64,000 nucleotides of DNA, from the NCBI GenBank assembly GCA_965208975.1, contig CBDBQH010000003.1, forward strand, positions 930,001 to 994,000, in the 5' to 3' direction. Positions 1-8,409 of the stretch are shown here, one piece after another. Position 1 is the stretch's first letter, and the number at the start of each line of letters is the position of its first letter. The notes beneath the pieces are model-generated. The model was not told the DNA's origin and made no database searches. It was given only the letters and a program-made list of their open reading frames with translations. Source of the DNA: G963663315 sp965208975 (GTDB lineage: Bacteria > Pseudomonadota > Gammaproteobacteria > Arenicellales > Poriferihabitantaceae). The position numbers and the translations under genes are program-made.

Positions 1-1000
1 CGCCGGCTACATTGGTTCCCACACGGTCCTGCAATTGCTGGCCGCCGGAAATTCGGTTGTGGTTGTGGACAATCTCTACTCAGGCCATGAATGGGCAGTG
101 CCCCGGCAGGCCGTCTTTTACCAGGAAGACATCCACGACAGGAAGCGGATCAGTCAAATTCTGAAACAGCACGAGATCGAAACGGTAATGCACTTTGCAG
201 CCCACACTGTGGTCTGTGAGTCGGTTCAAAACCCGGCAAAATATTATCACAACAATGTACTCGGTTCGCTCAACCTGATCGAAACCTGCATTGAACAGGG
301 AGTCACCCAATTCATATTCTCCTCCAGCGCCGCGGTTTATGGCGCCGCCGGGAAAAGCACAGTCCATGAAGCCGACCCGACCCGACCGATCAATCCTTAT
401 GGCACAACCAAGCTGATCACCGAATGGATGCTGCACGACTTCGCAGAGTCGACCGGGGGCGATTTCAACTACATTGCGCTACGGTATTTCAATGTCGCGG
501 GAGCCAATATGGGCGGTAAGCTGGGGCAGGCTTCGCGGTCAGCCACCCATCTGATCAAAGTGGCCTGCCAGACCGCCTGTGGCATTCGTCCCGGGATGTC
601 CATATTCGGCGATGACTACGATACCCCGGACGGCACCTGTATCCGGGATTATATCCATGTCGATGATCTCGCGTCCGCTCATCTTGACGCCTGGCGTTAC
701 CTTCAGGACGGGGGCAAAACCCGGCTCCTGAATTGCGGGTATGGCAAGGGATTCAGTGTCCGGGAAGTCATTGAATGTGTTCAATCGGTCAGCAATACGG
801 ACTTTGACGTGGACGTTCGGCCACGACGACCCGGCGACCCGCCGCAACTGATTGCAGACAGCGACCAAATCAGACAGATGCTCAACTGGCAGCCGCAATA
901 CGATGACCTCGAGACGATCTGCCGCTCGGCCTGGGAGTGGGAAAAGCGACTGGGTTCCATGTCGGCTGTGGACAGCGCGCCGATTACACAACATGATTGA
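1..1000 (+). CDS. galE: UDP-glucose 4-epimerase (5' end outside window)
   Basis: Interconverts UDP-glucose and UDP-galactose in the cytoplasm, supplying galactose for envelope polysaccharides. The frame is open from base 2 and begins inside the NAD-binding Rossmann turn (AGYIGSHT), so only a few N-terminal residues are missing. The SSSAAVYG segment and the catalytic YGTTK (Tyr-x-x-x-Lys) of extended short-chain dehydrogenases are present, as is the late RDYIHVDDLA motif typical of GalE. It ends in TGA 19 bases before the waaG start, so the two probably share a transcript. The length fits a complete GalE of about 330 residues. Confidence 0.95.
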   Translation, partial: AGYIGSHTVLQLLAAGNSVVVVDNLYSGHEWAVPRQAVFYQEDIHDRKRISQILKQHEIETVMHFAAHTVVCESVQNPAKYYHNNVLGSLNLIETCIEQGVTQFIFSSSAAVYGAAGKSTVHEADPTRPINPYGTTKLITEWMLHDFAESTGGDFNYIALRYFNVAGANMGGKLGQASRSATHLIKVACQTACGIRPGMSIFGDDYDTPDGTCIRDYIHVDDLASAHLDAWRYLQDGGKTRLLNCGYGKGFSVREVIECVQSVSNTDFDVDVRPRRPGDPPQLIADSDQIRQMLNWQPQYDDLETICRSAWEWEKRLGSMSAVDSAPITQHD

Positions 1001-1019
1001 CCGGAATACTCACAAGCCC

Positions 1020-2180
1020 ATGAAACTGGCATTCTGTCTGTTCCGGTATTTCCCTTGGTCTGGCCTTGCGCGGGATTTCCTGCGGGTCGCACAGGAATGC
1101 CACAAGCGCGGTCATGAAGCGCAGGTTTATACCCGTGAATGGCAGGGAGATCGGCCAGCCGCAATCCCGATCAACGTGCTGAAAGTTTCGGCTCTTGCCA
1201 ACCATACCCGGAACAAGTTGTTTTATCAGCAGTTCAGGGAAGTAACCGCCCGTCAGCATTTTGACGCGATTATTGGCTTTAACAAGATGCCCGGACTAGA
1301 CCTGTATTATTGTGCGGACGTTTGCTATGCCAGCCGGGCCAGGCGCCATGGCTCGCTGTACCAGTGGATAAGCCCGCGTTTCCGTCATTTTCAGTCTTAT
1401 GAACGAGCCGTTTTTGACATCCAGGCATCCACCACCATCCTGTCGCTTTCAGACCATGCCAAGGGTGTGTATCAACAATGCTACGGCACCCCGGAAAGTC
1501 GATTCAGGCCAGTACCCCCGAATCTCGATATCAGGCAGAAACCCTGGCATCGCCCTGCCGCCGCGCGCCACAAGAAACGCGCAGAGCTTGGGCTGGAAGA
1601 TCACCAGTCCCTGCTTTTGTTTATTGGCTCCGGTTTCAAGGGAAAAGGTCTTGATCGCGCCATCAAGTCAATGGCCGCGTTGCCCGAAGCGCTTCGTCAG
1701 GACACCGTGATGCTGGTCGTCGGACAGGACAAGGCAACCCGCTATCAGCGACTCGCGAGCCGCTCCGGTCTGGCCGGAAAAGTCCGCTTCCTCGGTGGCC
1801 GGGATGACGTTGTGGAACTGATGGCCGCGAGTGACCTGCTGATCCACCCGGCGCGGGAGGAAAATACCGGGTCTGTACTGATCGAAGCCGTGGCATCCGG
1901 ACTGCCGGTTCTGGTTACCGATGTATGCGGTTATGCGCACCATATTGCCGACGCGCAAGCGGGTATCGTTTCAGGCTCACCCTTTGTACAGCAACAATTC
2001 AACCAGGAACTGCACGATGCCCTGACCACCAGCCACCGCGCTGGCTGGCGCCAAAACGGCATTGAGTATGGAGAAAACCCCGACCTTTACCGAATGCCGG
2101 AAACGGTCAGCGACCTGATTGAGGAAAGGGTGACTGAACGCATGATTCCGATGACGATGAACCGGAACACAAAAACTTAG
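1020..2180 (+). CDS. waaG: Lipopolysaccharide core glucosyltransferase I, WaaG-like
   Basis: GT-B fold family 4 glycosyltransferase that adds a hexose to the inner core of lipopolysaccharide at the cytoplasmic face. The N-terminus MKLAFCLFRYFPWSGLARDF is the family hallmark, which is why the ATG at 1020 is preferred over in-frame starts at 852 and 993 that would run back into galE. The C-terminal half has the nucleotide-sugar region (GSGFKGKGLDRAI) and a late LLIHPAREENTGSVLIEA segment with the paired acidic residues of GT4 enzymes. About 386 residues, usual for WaaG. Its position after galE fits an envelope-sugar cluster. Confidence 0.9.
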   Translation: MKLAFCLFRYFPWSGLARDFLRVAQECHKRGHEAQVYTREWQGDRPAAIPINVLKVSALANHTRNKLFYQQFREVTARQHFDAIIGFNKMPGLDLYYCADVCYASRARRHGSLYQWISPRFRHFQSYERAVFDIQASTTILSLSDHAKGVYQQCYGTPESRFRPVPPNLDIRQKPWHRPAAARHKKRAELGLEDHQSLLLFIGSGFKGKGLDRAIKSMAALPEALRQDTVMLVVGQDKATRYQRLASRSGLAGKVRFLGGRDDVVELMAASDLLIHPAREENTGSVLIEAVASGLPVLVTDVCGYAHHIADAQAGIVSGSPFVQQQFNQELHDALTTSHRAGWRQNGIEYGENPDLYRMPETVSDLIEERVTERMIPMTMNRNTKT

Positions 2181-2214
2181 TGAGGGCTCAGGTGTGAACC
2201 GGTAGTGACCCGGA

Positions 2215-2958
2215 CTACATTGTGCTCACTGATCGCCATATCTTACGGAGAAGATAGCGAAGGGGAAACCAGAAACCGATAGTCTGAATTTGATAAATTT
2301 GTAATCTGAACCATCTTTTCCTGCGTGTCGCCTTGTTCTGATTTCTTCCTATACTGTCAATTTTCGATTCGCTGGATGATTTGGAAACAGGATGAGGGAA
2401 TATGCCATAGGTTTGAAATGAGCCAAACAGGTATGGGTATTTCATATCCAGATCAATGGCCATGCATCTTGGATAAAAGTTTGTGAACATTTGCGCAAAT
2501 TTCCTGTCTATCATATAGCCAACCGCGCTGGTGGGGATGCGCTTGTAGATAATTAAATCAAAGCCTTTTGGCAGACTTTCCCTGACAAAGAATGGTCTTC
2601 GTTTATTCATGTACAAACGAACGATATTCCAGTCATCAGGGAGGCAACCGGGAAGAATTTCCAGCAACTCGGGAAAATTATCCGAGAGAACGGCGTCATC
2701 TTCAAGGATCACCCTGGCTGATTCATCGGTGTCCAGCATATCCGCCATACATTGCAGGTGGCTCGCATAGCAACCAATTTCCCCATCACCAATGGGGCTG
2801 TCCTTAAATTGCGGTTTCCATTGATCAGGGATATTCGCACCCCGAAATGCCGGGAACCTGGTAAATGAAAGACCCAGATCATCCAGCTGGCGCGTTATAG
2901 CATTGAGCCGGTCGCGGTCTTCATCCAGGTTAATAACATAAATCGGTATCTGGCTCAT
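2215..2958 (-). CDS. Glycosyltransferase family 25 (LPS biosynthesis type)
   Basis: Probable cytoplasmic transferase modifying lipooligosaccharide or another surface glycan. The start IPIYVINLDEDRDRL is the opening beta strand and Asp-Arg motif of GT25, and VILEDDAVLSDNF supplies the family's acidic metal/sugar-nucleotide site. The ATG at 2958 is chosen because homology begins right there; the upstream in-frame start adds eleven unlike residues. 247 residues, normal for the family. It converges on waaG with a 34-base gap. The donor and acceptor sugars cannot be told from sequence. Confidence 0.85.
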   Translation of the reverse strand: MSQIPIYVINLDEDRDRLNAITRQLDDLGLSFTRFPAFRGANIPDQWKPQFKDSPIGDGEIGCYASHLQCMADMLDTDESARVILEDDAVLSDNFPELLEILPGCLPDDWNIVRLYMNKRRPFFVRESLPKGFDLIIYKRIPTSAVGYMIDRKFAQMFTNFYPRCMAIDLDMKYPYLFGSFQTYGIFPHPVSKSSSESKIDSIGRNQNKATRRKRWFRLQIYQIQTIGFWFPLRYLLRKIWRSVSTM

Positions 2959-3086
2959 TGCGTATTCCCTCCAGGTGAATACTTGATCCATTTGAAATTC
3001 AGGATGCTGTGCCGTCGGAGGGCCATTGGGTGAATCCTTTTCGAAACGTGGCTATGAGTTTAACATGCAATTCTTATTCGCAGGGA

Positions 3087-3116
3087 GTGTTAGGGGCGAA
3101 TGTGTTAGGGACGAAT
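3087..3116. repeat. 15-bp tandem duplication upstream of the R-M locus
   Basis: Two adjacent copies of GTGTTAGGG(G/A)CGAAT differing at one base. They lie between the GT25 start and the methyltransferase operator. Function unknown; this could be a scar of the R-M locus insertion. Confidence 0.5.
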
Positions 3117-3162
3117 GAATGTCGGGAGTAAAGAATCAACATCCAGCGTTTGACTTTCCTCC

Positions 3163-3185
3163 GATTATAGATGACTATAAGTAGC
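3163..3185 (+). promoter_or_regulatory. Controller-protein operator (C-box-like) before the methyltransferase
   Basis: Contains GACTATAAGTAGC at 3173-3185, preceded by the imperfect inverted half GATTATAG at 3163-3170. The same 13-mer recurs at 6324-6336 upstream of the controller gene. Its reverse complement holds ACTTATAGTC, the half-site type described for C-boxes of PvuII/BamHI-type R-M systems. It lies about 40 bases before the methyltransferase ATG, where bound controller could repress or activate. The assignment rests on sequence likeness and placement. Confidence 0.6.
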
Positions 3186-3224
3186 CTTGTTACATATATG
3201 TTTTAAAGTTCTGGAGGCTGTTTA

Positions 3225-4982
3225 ATGGAGGCGCTACACCGATCACACCGGTCACACCTGGTAAAGCGCTACCATTTCGTCACTGGGGAAAAGGCGGGTG
3301 GAATTACCTATACACCCAGGATTCTTGCTGATTTTGTCGCCGGAAAAATTTTACAGGCCGCCAGTAAACTCCCGACTCACCGTCGGATTCGAGTCTTTGA
3401 CCCGGCCATCGGTGACGGAGAGTTGCTGGTTAGTCTCCTTGATGACCTGACTAGCCAGACAGATCTTACAATTGAGGTCAATGGTTTCGAGACAAACAGG
3501 AAAGCGCTGGATACTGCGGCAGCAAGAATTAAGGAACAATTCCCAAACGTTCTCCAACACTTTGAATACGGCAACTTCCTTGAACATGCCTTTGAACACT
3601 TCAGCTTCAACGACCAGACCAGCATGTTTGGCTCAGTCGCTCCCAAAACCTACGATCTGATCATTGCGAACCCGCCCTATGTACGCACTCAGATCCTGGG
3701 GGCAGAGCGGGCACAACTACTCGCTAAACAGTTTAATTTAGCGGGTCGTGTAGACTTGTATCACGCTTTTGTACTCGGCATATCCCGTGTACTGAGTCCA
3801 AATGGCATTGCTGGAATCATCGTTTCCAATCGTTTCATGACAACCAGGTCTGGCTCCTCCGTAAGGCGAGCCTTACTGGAACATCTTGACGTTCGGCATG
3901 TTTGGGATTTGGGTGATACCAAACTGTTTAACGCCGCAGTTTTACCCGCAGTTTTGCTCGCCGAGAACAAGAACGGCTGCAATAAAAAGACTCCGGGCTT
4001 TACGTCTATCTATCAAACCTCCAGTTCAGCAAAAGAAATTACGACCGATCCGCTCAATGCGCTTGGCAGCGAGGGTGTCATCGAAATCAATGATGGCCGA
4101 CGTTTCAACGTTCGGCATGGAAAGCTGGATACAAGCGGGACATTTGGTGGTGTATGGCGGATAACTACAAAGGCCGTTGACGCCTGGCTGGCCACTGTAA
4201 ATGCTCACAGCTGGGGCTCCTTCCGTGATATTGGAAAAATACGCGTCGGTGTAAAGACATGCGCTGATAAGGTCTTTATCCGAAGCGATTGGCAGCGCCT
4301 CCCCAAGAACGATCTTCCTGAACTTCTTAAGCCAATTACAACTCACCGCATTGCCCGACGATTTAAACCTCTTAGTGAACAGCAATTGACCAGGATTCTC
4401 TATCCACACAAAGTTGCGCAAGGCCGCCGACAGGCGGTAGACCTTGCCGAATACCCTTGTAGTAAGGCATATCTAGAAACCCATCGAGCCATCCTTGAGA
4501 ACCGTCAATACCTTACTAAATCAGGTCGAAAATGGTTTGAAATCTGGGTCCCGCAAGATCCCGATGCCTGGCGCCGCCCCAAGCTCGTATTCCGCGATAT
4601 CGCCAGCGAACCAACTTTCTGGATTGACCTGGATGGATCTATCGTCAATGGTGATTGTTATTGGCTTGCTTGCAAAAATCCGGCACAAGTTGATTTGCTG
4701 TGGCTTGCCGCCGCTGTGGGTAATTCAACGTTTGCTGAACAGTTCTACGACTACCGTTTTAACAACAAGCTTTACGCAGGCCGGAGGCGTTACATTACCC
4801 AGTATGTTGAGAAGTTCCCGCTCCCGGACCCGCAAACTTCTCTTGGCAAGACAATCATTGCCAAAGCAAAGCAGATATATGATTGCATTCCCTCTGACGA
4901 AGCTGTTCAACTCCAACAGGACTTGAATCATTTAATCTGGAAGTCGTTTGGCCTGACTGTCGAAAAAGGTGGGTGGGAGTAA
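3225..4982 (+). CDS. Type II DNA adenine-N6 methyltransferase (TaqI/Eco57I-like, gamma class)
   Basis: Protects host DNA from the partner nuclease. The 585-residue protein has the AdoMet-binding motif I FDPAIGDGELL near residues 58-68 and the catalytic NPPY (149-152) with following VRTQ, in the motif I to motif IV order of gamma-class N6-adenine enzymes. The long C-terminal half, with no sharp motif, is the likely target-recognition region (TaqI-C-like). A C-box-like operator lies just upstream. It converges with the minus-strand nuclease and controller genes, 141 bases apart. The recognition sequence cannot be inferred. Confidence 0.85.
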   Translation: MEALHRSHRSHLVKRYHFVTGEKAGGITYTPRILADFVAGKILQAASKLPTHRRIRVFDPAIGDGELLVSLLDDLTSQTDLTIEVNGFETNRKALDTAAARIKEQFPNVLQHFEYGNFLEHAFEHFSFNDQTSMFGSVAPKTYDLIIANPPYVRTQILGAERAQLLAKQFNLAGRVDLYHAFVLGISRVLSPNGIAGIIVSNRFMTTRSGSSVRRALLEHLDVRHVWDLGDTKLFNAAVLPAVLLAENKNGCNKKTPGFTSIYQTSSSAKEITTDPLNALGSEGVIEINDGRRFNVRHGKLDTSGTFGGVWRITTKAVDAWLATVNAHSWGSFRDIGKIRVGVKTCADKVFIRSDWQRLPKNDLPELLKPITTHRIARRFKPLSEQQLTRILYPHKVAQGRRQAVDLAEYPCSKAYLETHRAILENRQYLTKSGRKWFEIWVPQDPDAWRRPKLVFRDIASEPTFWIDLDGSIVNGDCYWLACKNPAQVDLLWLAAAVGNSTFAEQFYDYRFNNKLYAGRRRYITQYVEKFPLPDPQTSLGKTIIAKAKQIYDCIPSDEAVQLQQDLNHLIWKSFGLTVEKGGWE

Positions 4983-5123
4983 GATTTGTATCTTCCGGTT
5001 AATTACCTGCCCTTGGAACTGTGGGAACCGCGTGAAAAAGTTTTCGCCTGTTGTGAGAAACAGATGTGTCAACGTGACAAGCTCTCCATCCGTCCTCGCA
5101 TAAAACAAAGCATAACGAACATC

Positions 5124-6005
5124 TCAGTGACGAACTTGCTGACCGCCAACCATAGGGATGTCAAGGATCTCTTCGCTATTCGGGCATACAAGACCCAGAT
5201 CAATTGTTGGTGAAGTCTGTAACTTCACTTCGAGAAGCTGATGGCGTATATCCGGGAACTGCCCATCGTCCTGATAGTCGATATAGCCTAAATATTCACA
5301 CACCAATTGATGCAAGGCTGCGCCTCGGTTACGTTCCTGATCATAGCCAGTATCGGGAAATGTTCTCCCAATAAGTATCCGAAGTCGTTCAAATACCTGT
5401 CTGATCGAGAAAAGTTGTTGCACTTCAGGATTGCTGATTGGGCTTGCCGCCAGATCAAGATCAATATATGACCGCACAGAACGCTGGAGACGCTCCGTAT
5501 CTGCAGCAGCAATAAGCTCTGCCTTCGCCTCTCCAGGAACTACTCGAGCCTGATATTTTTGAGTGAGCGTTCCAGTGGTATCCAATTGAACCAGAGTATT
5601 TCCCGTGACCACTTTCACTCTATCAATAACGTTATCCGTTCCGACCCGGATGATCACATAGCGTCTCGTATGTGCAATAGCCTCATTCCAAATCTGCAAG
5701 TTGCTGGATTTTTGAACATAGGTATCGAAATACTGGCCTGGAAATCGTGGCTGCGTTTTTGTGAAACTGGCTGGAACCGGATAGCCAAGCGCTCGGCAAA
5801 CATGCTCTTTGACCACCTTTGAGCGGGAACGAAGTGGTAATCCAGCAAGAGATACTCCCACAATCGTCGCATTGAGCAGGCCTTCAAGTATTGATGTCGG
5901 AATCCATAATTCGGGATCACCAATTGCAATACGATCATAAATCGTTAAACCACTTTGCCGGATAGCTTCAACATATAAATTCGAGCCACCCCTATCAGAT
6001 GCCAT
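5124..6005 (-). CDS. Type II restriction endonuclease, PD-(D/E)xK type (family unresolved)
   Basis: Probable nuclease of the R-M system. It is 293 residues long, and near the C-terminus FPDIRHQLLEVKLQ (residues 250-263) gives a clean Pro-Asp, then Glu259-x-Lys261, the metal-dependent nuclease core. I do not recognise the N-terminal part, so the family is left open. Its start overlaps the controller gene end by 11 bases, the usual C-then-R arrangement in which controller is made before nuclease. It converges with the methyltransferase. Assignment is from the motif plus context. Confidence 0.8.
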   Translation of the reverse strand: MASDRGGSNLYVEAIRQSGLTIYDRIAIGDPELWIPTSILEGLLNATIVGVSLAGLPLRSRSKVVKEHVCRALGYPVPASFTKTQPRFPGQYFDTYVQKSSNLQIWNEAIAHTRRYVIIRVGTDNVIDRVKVVTGNTLVQLDTTGTLTQKYQARVVPGEAKAELIAAADTERLQRSVRSYIDLDLAASPISNPEVQQLFSIRQVFERLRILIGRTFPDTGYDQERNRGAALHQLVCEYLGYIDYQDDGQFPDIRHQLLEVKLQTSPTIDLGLVCPNSEEILDIPMVGGQQVRH

Positions 6006-6252
6006 CCTTGAATGCCTCTTTAGTCAAAAGTCTTGAAACTTCCACATCAAGAACTGTGGCGAAAATTTCCAATGTACTCAAAGTTACATTTCTCTCTCCC
6101 CTTTCTACCGAACCGACATAAGTTCGATGGATATCACACAAATCGGCAAGCTCTTCCTGAGATATTTGTTTGATTTTTCTGTATGTACAGATATTTTCTG
6201 CAAGGATTCGCCTCAACCCGATACTGGGTGTTCTAAATCTTTTCTTACCCAT
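5995..6252 (-). CDS. R-M controller protein, XRE-type helix-turn-helix
   Basis: An 85-residue single-domain DNA-binding protein. ISQEELADLCDIHRTYVGSVERGERN (about residues 33-58) is a classic lambda-Cro-like helix-turn-helix and closely resembles C proteins such as C.PvuII. Such proteins time nuclease expression after the R-M genes enter a new host. It overlaps the nuclease gene by 11 bases, so the two are co-transcribed. A C-box-like site lies about 70 bases upstream and a second before the methyltransferase, consistent with autoregulation. Confidence 0.85.
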   Translation of the reverse strand: MGKKRFRTPSIGLRRILAENICTYRKIKQISQEELADLCDIHRTYVGSVERGERNVTLSTLEIFATVLDVEVSRLLTKEAFKDGI

Positions 6253-6315
6253 TTACTTCTCGAAGTATCCCGGCGCCGCTGACATAATAGTAGCTTCCCG
6301 GGTTGGATGCCTTTG

Positions 6316-6336
6316 AGTCTACAGACTATAAGTAGC
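6316..6336 (-). promoter_or_regulatory. Controller-protein operator (C-box-like) before the controller gene
   Basis: On the plus strand AGTCT-AC-AGACT (6316-6327) forms an inverted repeat that runs into TATAAGTAGC. GACTATAAGTAGC (6324-6336) is identical to the 13-mer upstream of the methyltransferase. Read on the controller's strand it is ACTTATAGTC-TGT-AGACT, a close likeness of published C-boxes. Confidence 0.65.
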
Positions 6337-6385
6337 ATAGTGTAATCATTACAATATACATTCTGGCCTGCATTTCCCATAAAAG

Positions 6386-6463
6386 AGATGATCAGAGAGT
6401 ATCTACAGCAGGTAATCGCGGATGGTGATATGGCCGAACTGACCAGAGCCATTGGGCATGTAG
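6386..6463 (+). pseudogene. Fragment of a HigA/HI1420-type antitoxin gene
   Basis: About 78 bases encode EMIREYLQQVIADGDMAELT and the residues after it, and match codons 16 onward of the intact antitoxin at 32911-33189 with about three base differences. There is no start codon, the C-terminal DNA-binding part is absent, and the match stops abruptly at 6463. It is a truncated remnant next to a truncated toxin gene. Confidence 0.8.
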
Positions 6464-6466
6464 CGC

Positions 6467-6625
6467 CTACCGGTATACCTCCCGCCGGTTTCCAATTCGA
6501 ACGACGAGGATACGTACTCTTTCGTCCTCAATGCTGCTGATAATGCGGTAATCCCCGAGCCGGTACTTCCAGAACTTCCCCAGCCTGAACTTCCCCAGCC
6601 TGAATATATTGACTGCTGTTCTCAT
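6467..6625 (-). pseudogene. Truncated RelE/ParE-family toxin gene
   Basis: A 52-codon frame too short to be a full toxin (about 85-95 residues). Its C-terminal part KYRLGDYRIISSIEDERVRI then LVVRIGNRREVYR is a textbook RelE/ParE ending. The N-terminal half is missing and replaced by MRTAVNIFRLGKF. The RLGKF stretch is duplicated at DNA level by a 15-base tandem repeat (CTTCCCCAGCCTGAA twice). It probably makes no active toxin. It faces the antitoxin fragment at 6386-6463. Confidence 0.75.
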
Positions 6626-6660
6626 GTTATGATGTTCAGATAATGAATGAGAATCAGGAC

Positions 6661-8229
6661 ATGGCTCGCCGCCGACTTCCGATCGGCATCCAGACTTTCC
6701 GGCATATCCGGGAGCGCAACTGCTACTATGTAGACAAGACCCCCCTGATCCGGCAGATGGTGGATCAGGGGTCCTATTACTTCCTGTCGCGCCCGCGCCG
6801 CTTTGGCAAGAGTCTGCTGCTCGATACCCTGCGCGAACTGTTCTCAGGCAATGAAAAGCTGTTCCGGGGGCTGGATATTCACGACCACTGGGACTGGAAC
6901 CCGGAACAAAAGCATCCAGTGGTGCGGTTAAGCTTCGACGGCAAACACACAGAAGCGGGTGATCTGGATGGCGATATTATCGAACAGCTGGAAAGTGTAG
7001 AACGGCATTACGGCCTTGCTCACGCCACTGCGTCGCACACGGGTCCCCGCCGCCTGCGGAACATACTGGATCGTCTGCATGAACAGAGCGGGCGTGAAGT
7101 CGTGGTACTGATTGACGAATACGACAAACCCATCCTGGATGTACTGGAAGAACCAGAAATGGCCAGAGCCAACCGGGATTACTTGAGAGGGTTTTACGGC
7201 ATCATCAAGGGCAGCGCGGAACATATCCGGTTCGTCTTCATTACCGGCGTCAGTATGTTCTCCAATGTAAACCTGTTCTCTGGTCTTAACAACCTGAAGA
7301 ACATCAGTCTGGACTCAAGATATTCCACCATCTGCGGTTATACGGACAATGACATGGATACCGTATTCGCTCCAGAGTTGCCGGGGCTTGATCGAGACGA
7401 AATCCGTCGCTGGTACAACGGCTATAGTTGGTCGGGTGAGGAGAAAGTCTACAACCCTTATGATGTACTGCTATTGTTTGATGGTCGGGAATATGAACCG
7501 CACTGGTTCCGTACTGGCACACCGACCTTTCTGTACCGGGAGTTAGTCAAGAATAAAATCAGCCCGATGGAACTTGAGCATCGTACTGCAGACCGGGAAC
7601 TGGTTTCTACCTTTGATGTAGAGAGCTATAACATAGATGCCCTGCTGTTCCAGACCGGTTATTTGACTATTGTGGGTAAGGAACAGACAGGAGGCCTGAC
7701 CGAATACCGTCTGGGTTATCCGAACTATGAAGTAGAGTTGAGTCTGAACCGGGGACTGCTGCGCTATGTGACAGGTATCGACCAAATCACGAAGCAGGGA
7801 ATGGGGTTGCTTCGATTACTGGCAGATCAAGACTTTGATGGATTTGCCGAAGAGTTTCGGGCATATCTGTCCGGGATACCGCATCCATGGCATGACAGCG
7901 CCAATCTGAGTCGGTATGAGTCGTGGTATGCGAGTCTGTTGTATATGATCTTCAAAGCCCTGGAGGCGGAGGTTCGGGTAGAGGAGTCCACTAGCCGGGG
8001 TCGTTCAGACATGGCGCTGATTCATGCCGGTCAGGTATTTATCATGGAATTCAAGGTAGCAGAAGATGAATCGGGTAAAGAGGCGGCTCTGAGCCAGGCG
8101 ATGGCACAAATCAAGGAGAAGGGCTACAGCGAGAAATACCACAATCAGGGCAAGCCGATTCATCATATCGCGCTTGTCTTCGGGCAGGCGGAACGCAATC
8201 TGCTGGGGATTCGGGTGGAATGTGGCTAA
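6661..8229 (+). CDS. AAA-ATPase-like protein with C-terminal PD-DExK nuclease-like domain (DUF1703 family)
   Basis: Belongs to the common but poorly understood family pairing an AAA-like ATPase with a PDDEXK_9 domain. The N-terminus RLPIGIQTFRHIRERNCYYV then DKTPLI is diagnostic. SRPRRFGKSLLL is the Walker A variant and VVLIDEYDKPIL the Walker B. The C-terminal GRSDMALIHAGQVFIMEFKV supplies the Asp...Glu-x-Lys core. The ATG at 6661 matches family starts (Arg-Leu-Pro-Ile-Gly follows at once); 6643 is an in-frame alternative. Members often vary in copy number and are suspected of mobile or defence roles, which is not proven. Confidence 0.85.
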   Translation: MARRRLPIGIQTFRHIRERNCYYVDKTPLIRQMVDQGSYYFLSRPRRFGKSLLLDTLRELFSGNEKLFRGLDIHDHWDWNPEQKHPVVRLSFDGKHTEAGDLDGDIIEQLESVERHYGLAHATASHTGPRRLRNILDRLHEQSGREVVVLIDEYDKPILDVLEEPEMARANRDYLRGFYGIIKGSAEHIRFVFITGVSMFSNVNLFSGLNNLKNISLDSRYSTICGYTDNDMDTVFAPELPGLDRDEIRRWYNGYSWSGEEKVYNPYDVLLLFDGREYEPHWFRTGTPTFLYRELVKNKISPMELEHRTADRELVSTFDVESYNIDALLFQTGYLTIVGKEQTGGLTEYRLGYPNYEVELSLNRGLLRYVTGIDQITKQGMGLLRLLADQDFDGFAEEFRAYLSGIPHPWHDSANLSRYESWYASLLYMIFKALEAEVRVEESTSRGRSDMALIHAGQVFIMEFKVAEDESGKEAALSQAMAQIKEKGYSEKYHNQGKPIHHIALVFGQAERNLLGIRVECG

Positions 8230-8409
8230 TGCTGAAATCTGCAATTTATGCTTGATTTAGGACACGTTATGTATTATTCCGACCTTATCCGCCCCATAGC
8301 AGTACGCCTCGTTCCCGTCCTGTTCAGGATTGGAGATCATGAGCGAGGCCGATCCTTTAATACTGCCTGAAACCCTGAACTCTGCGTCAGAAATAACTAC
8401 CAGAAGTAA
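8230..8409. other. Intergenic stretch with no recognised gene
   Basis: No convincing frame, RNA or repeat seen here. It leads into the region coding for the phase-variable glycosyltransferase. Confidence 0.4.
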
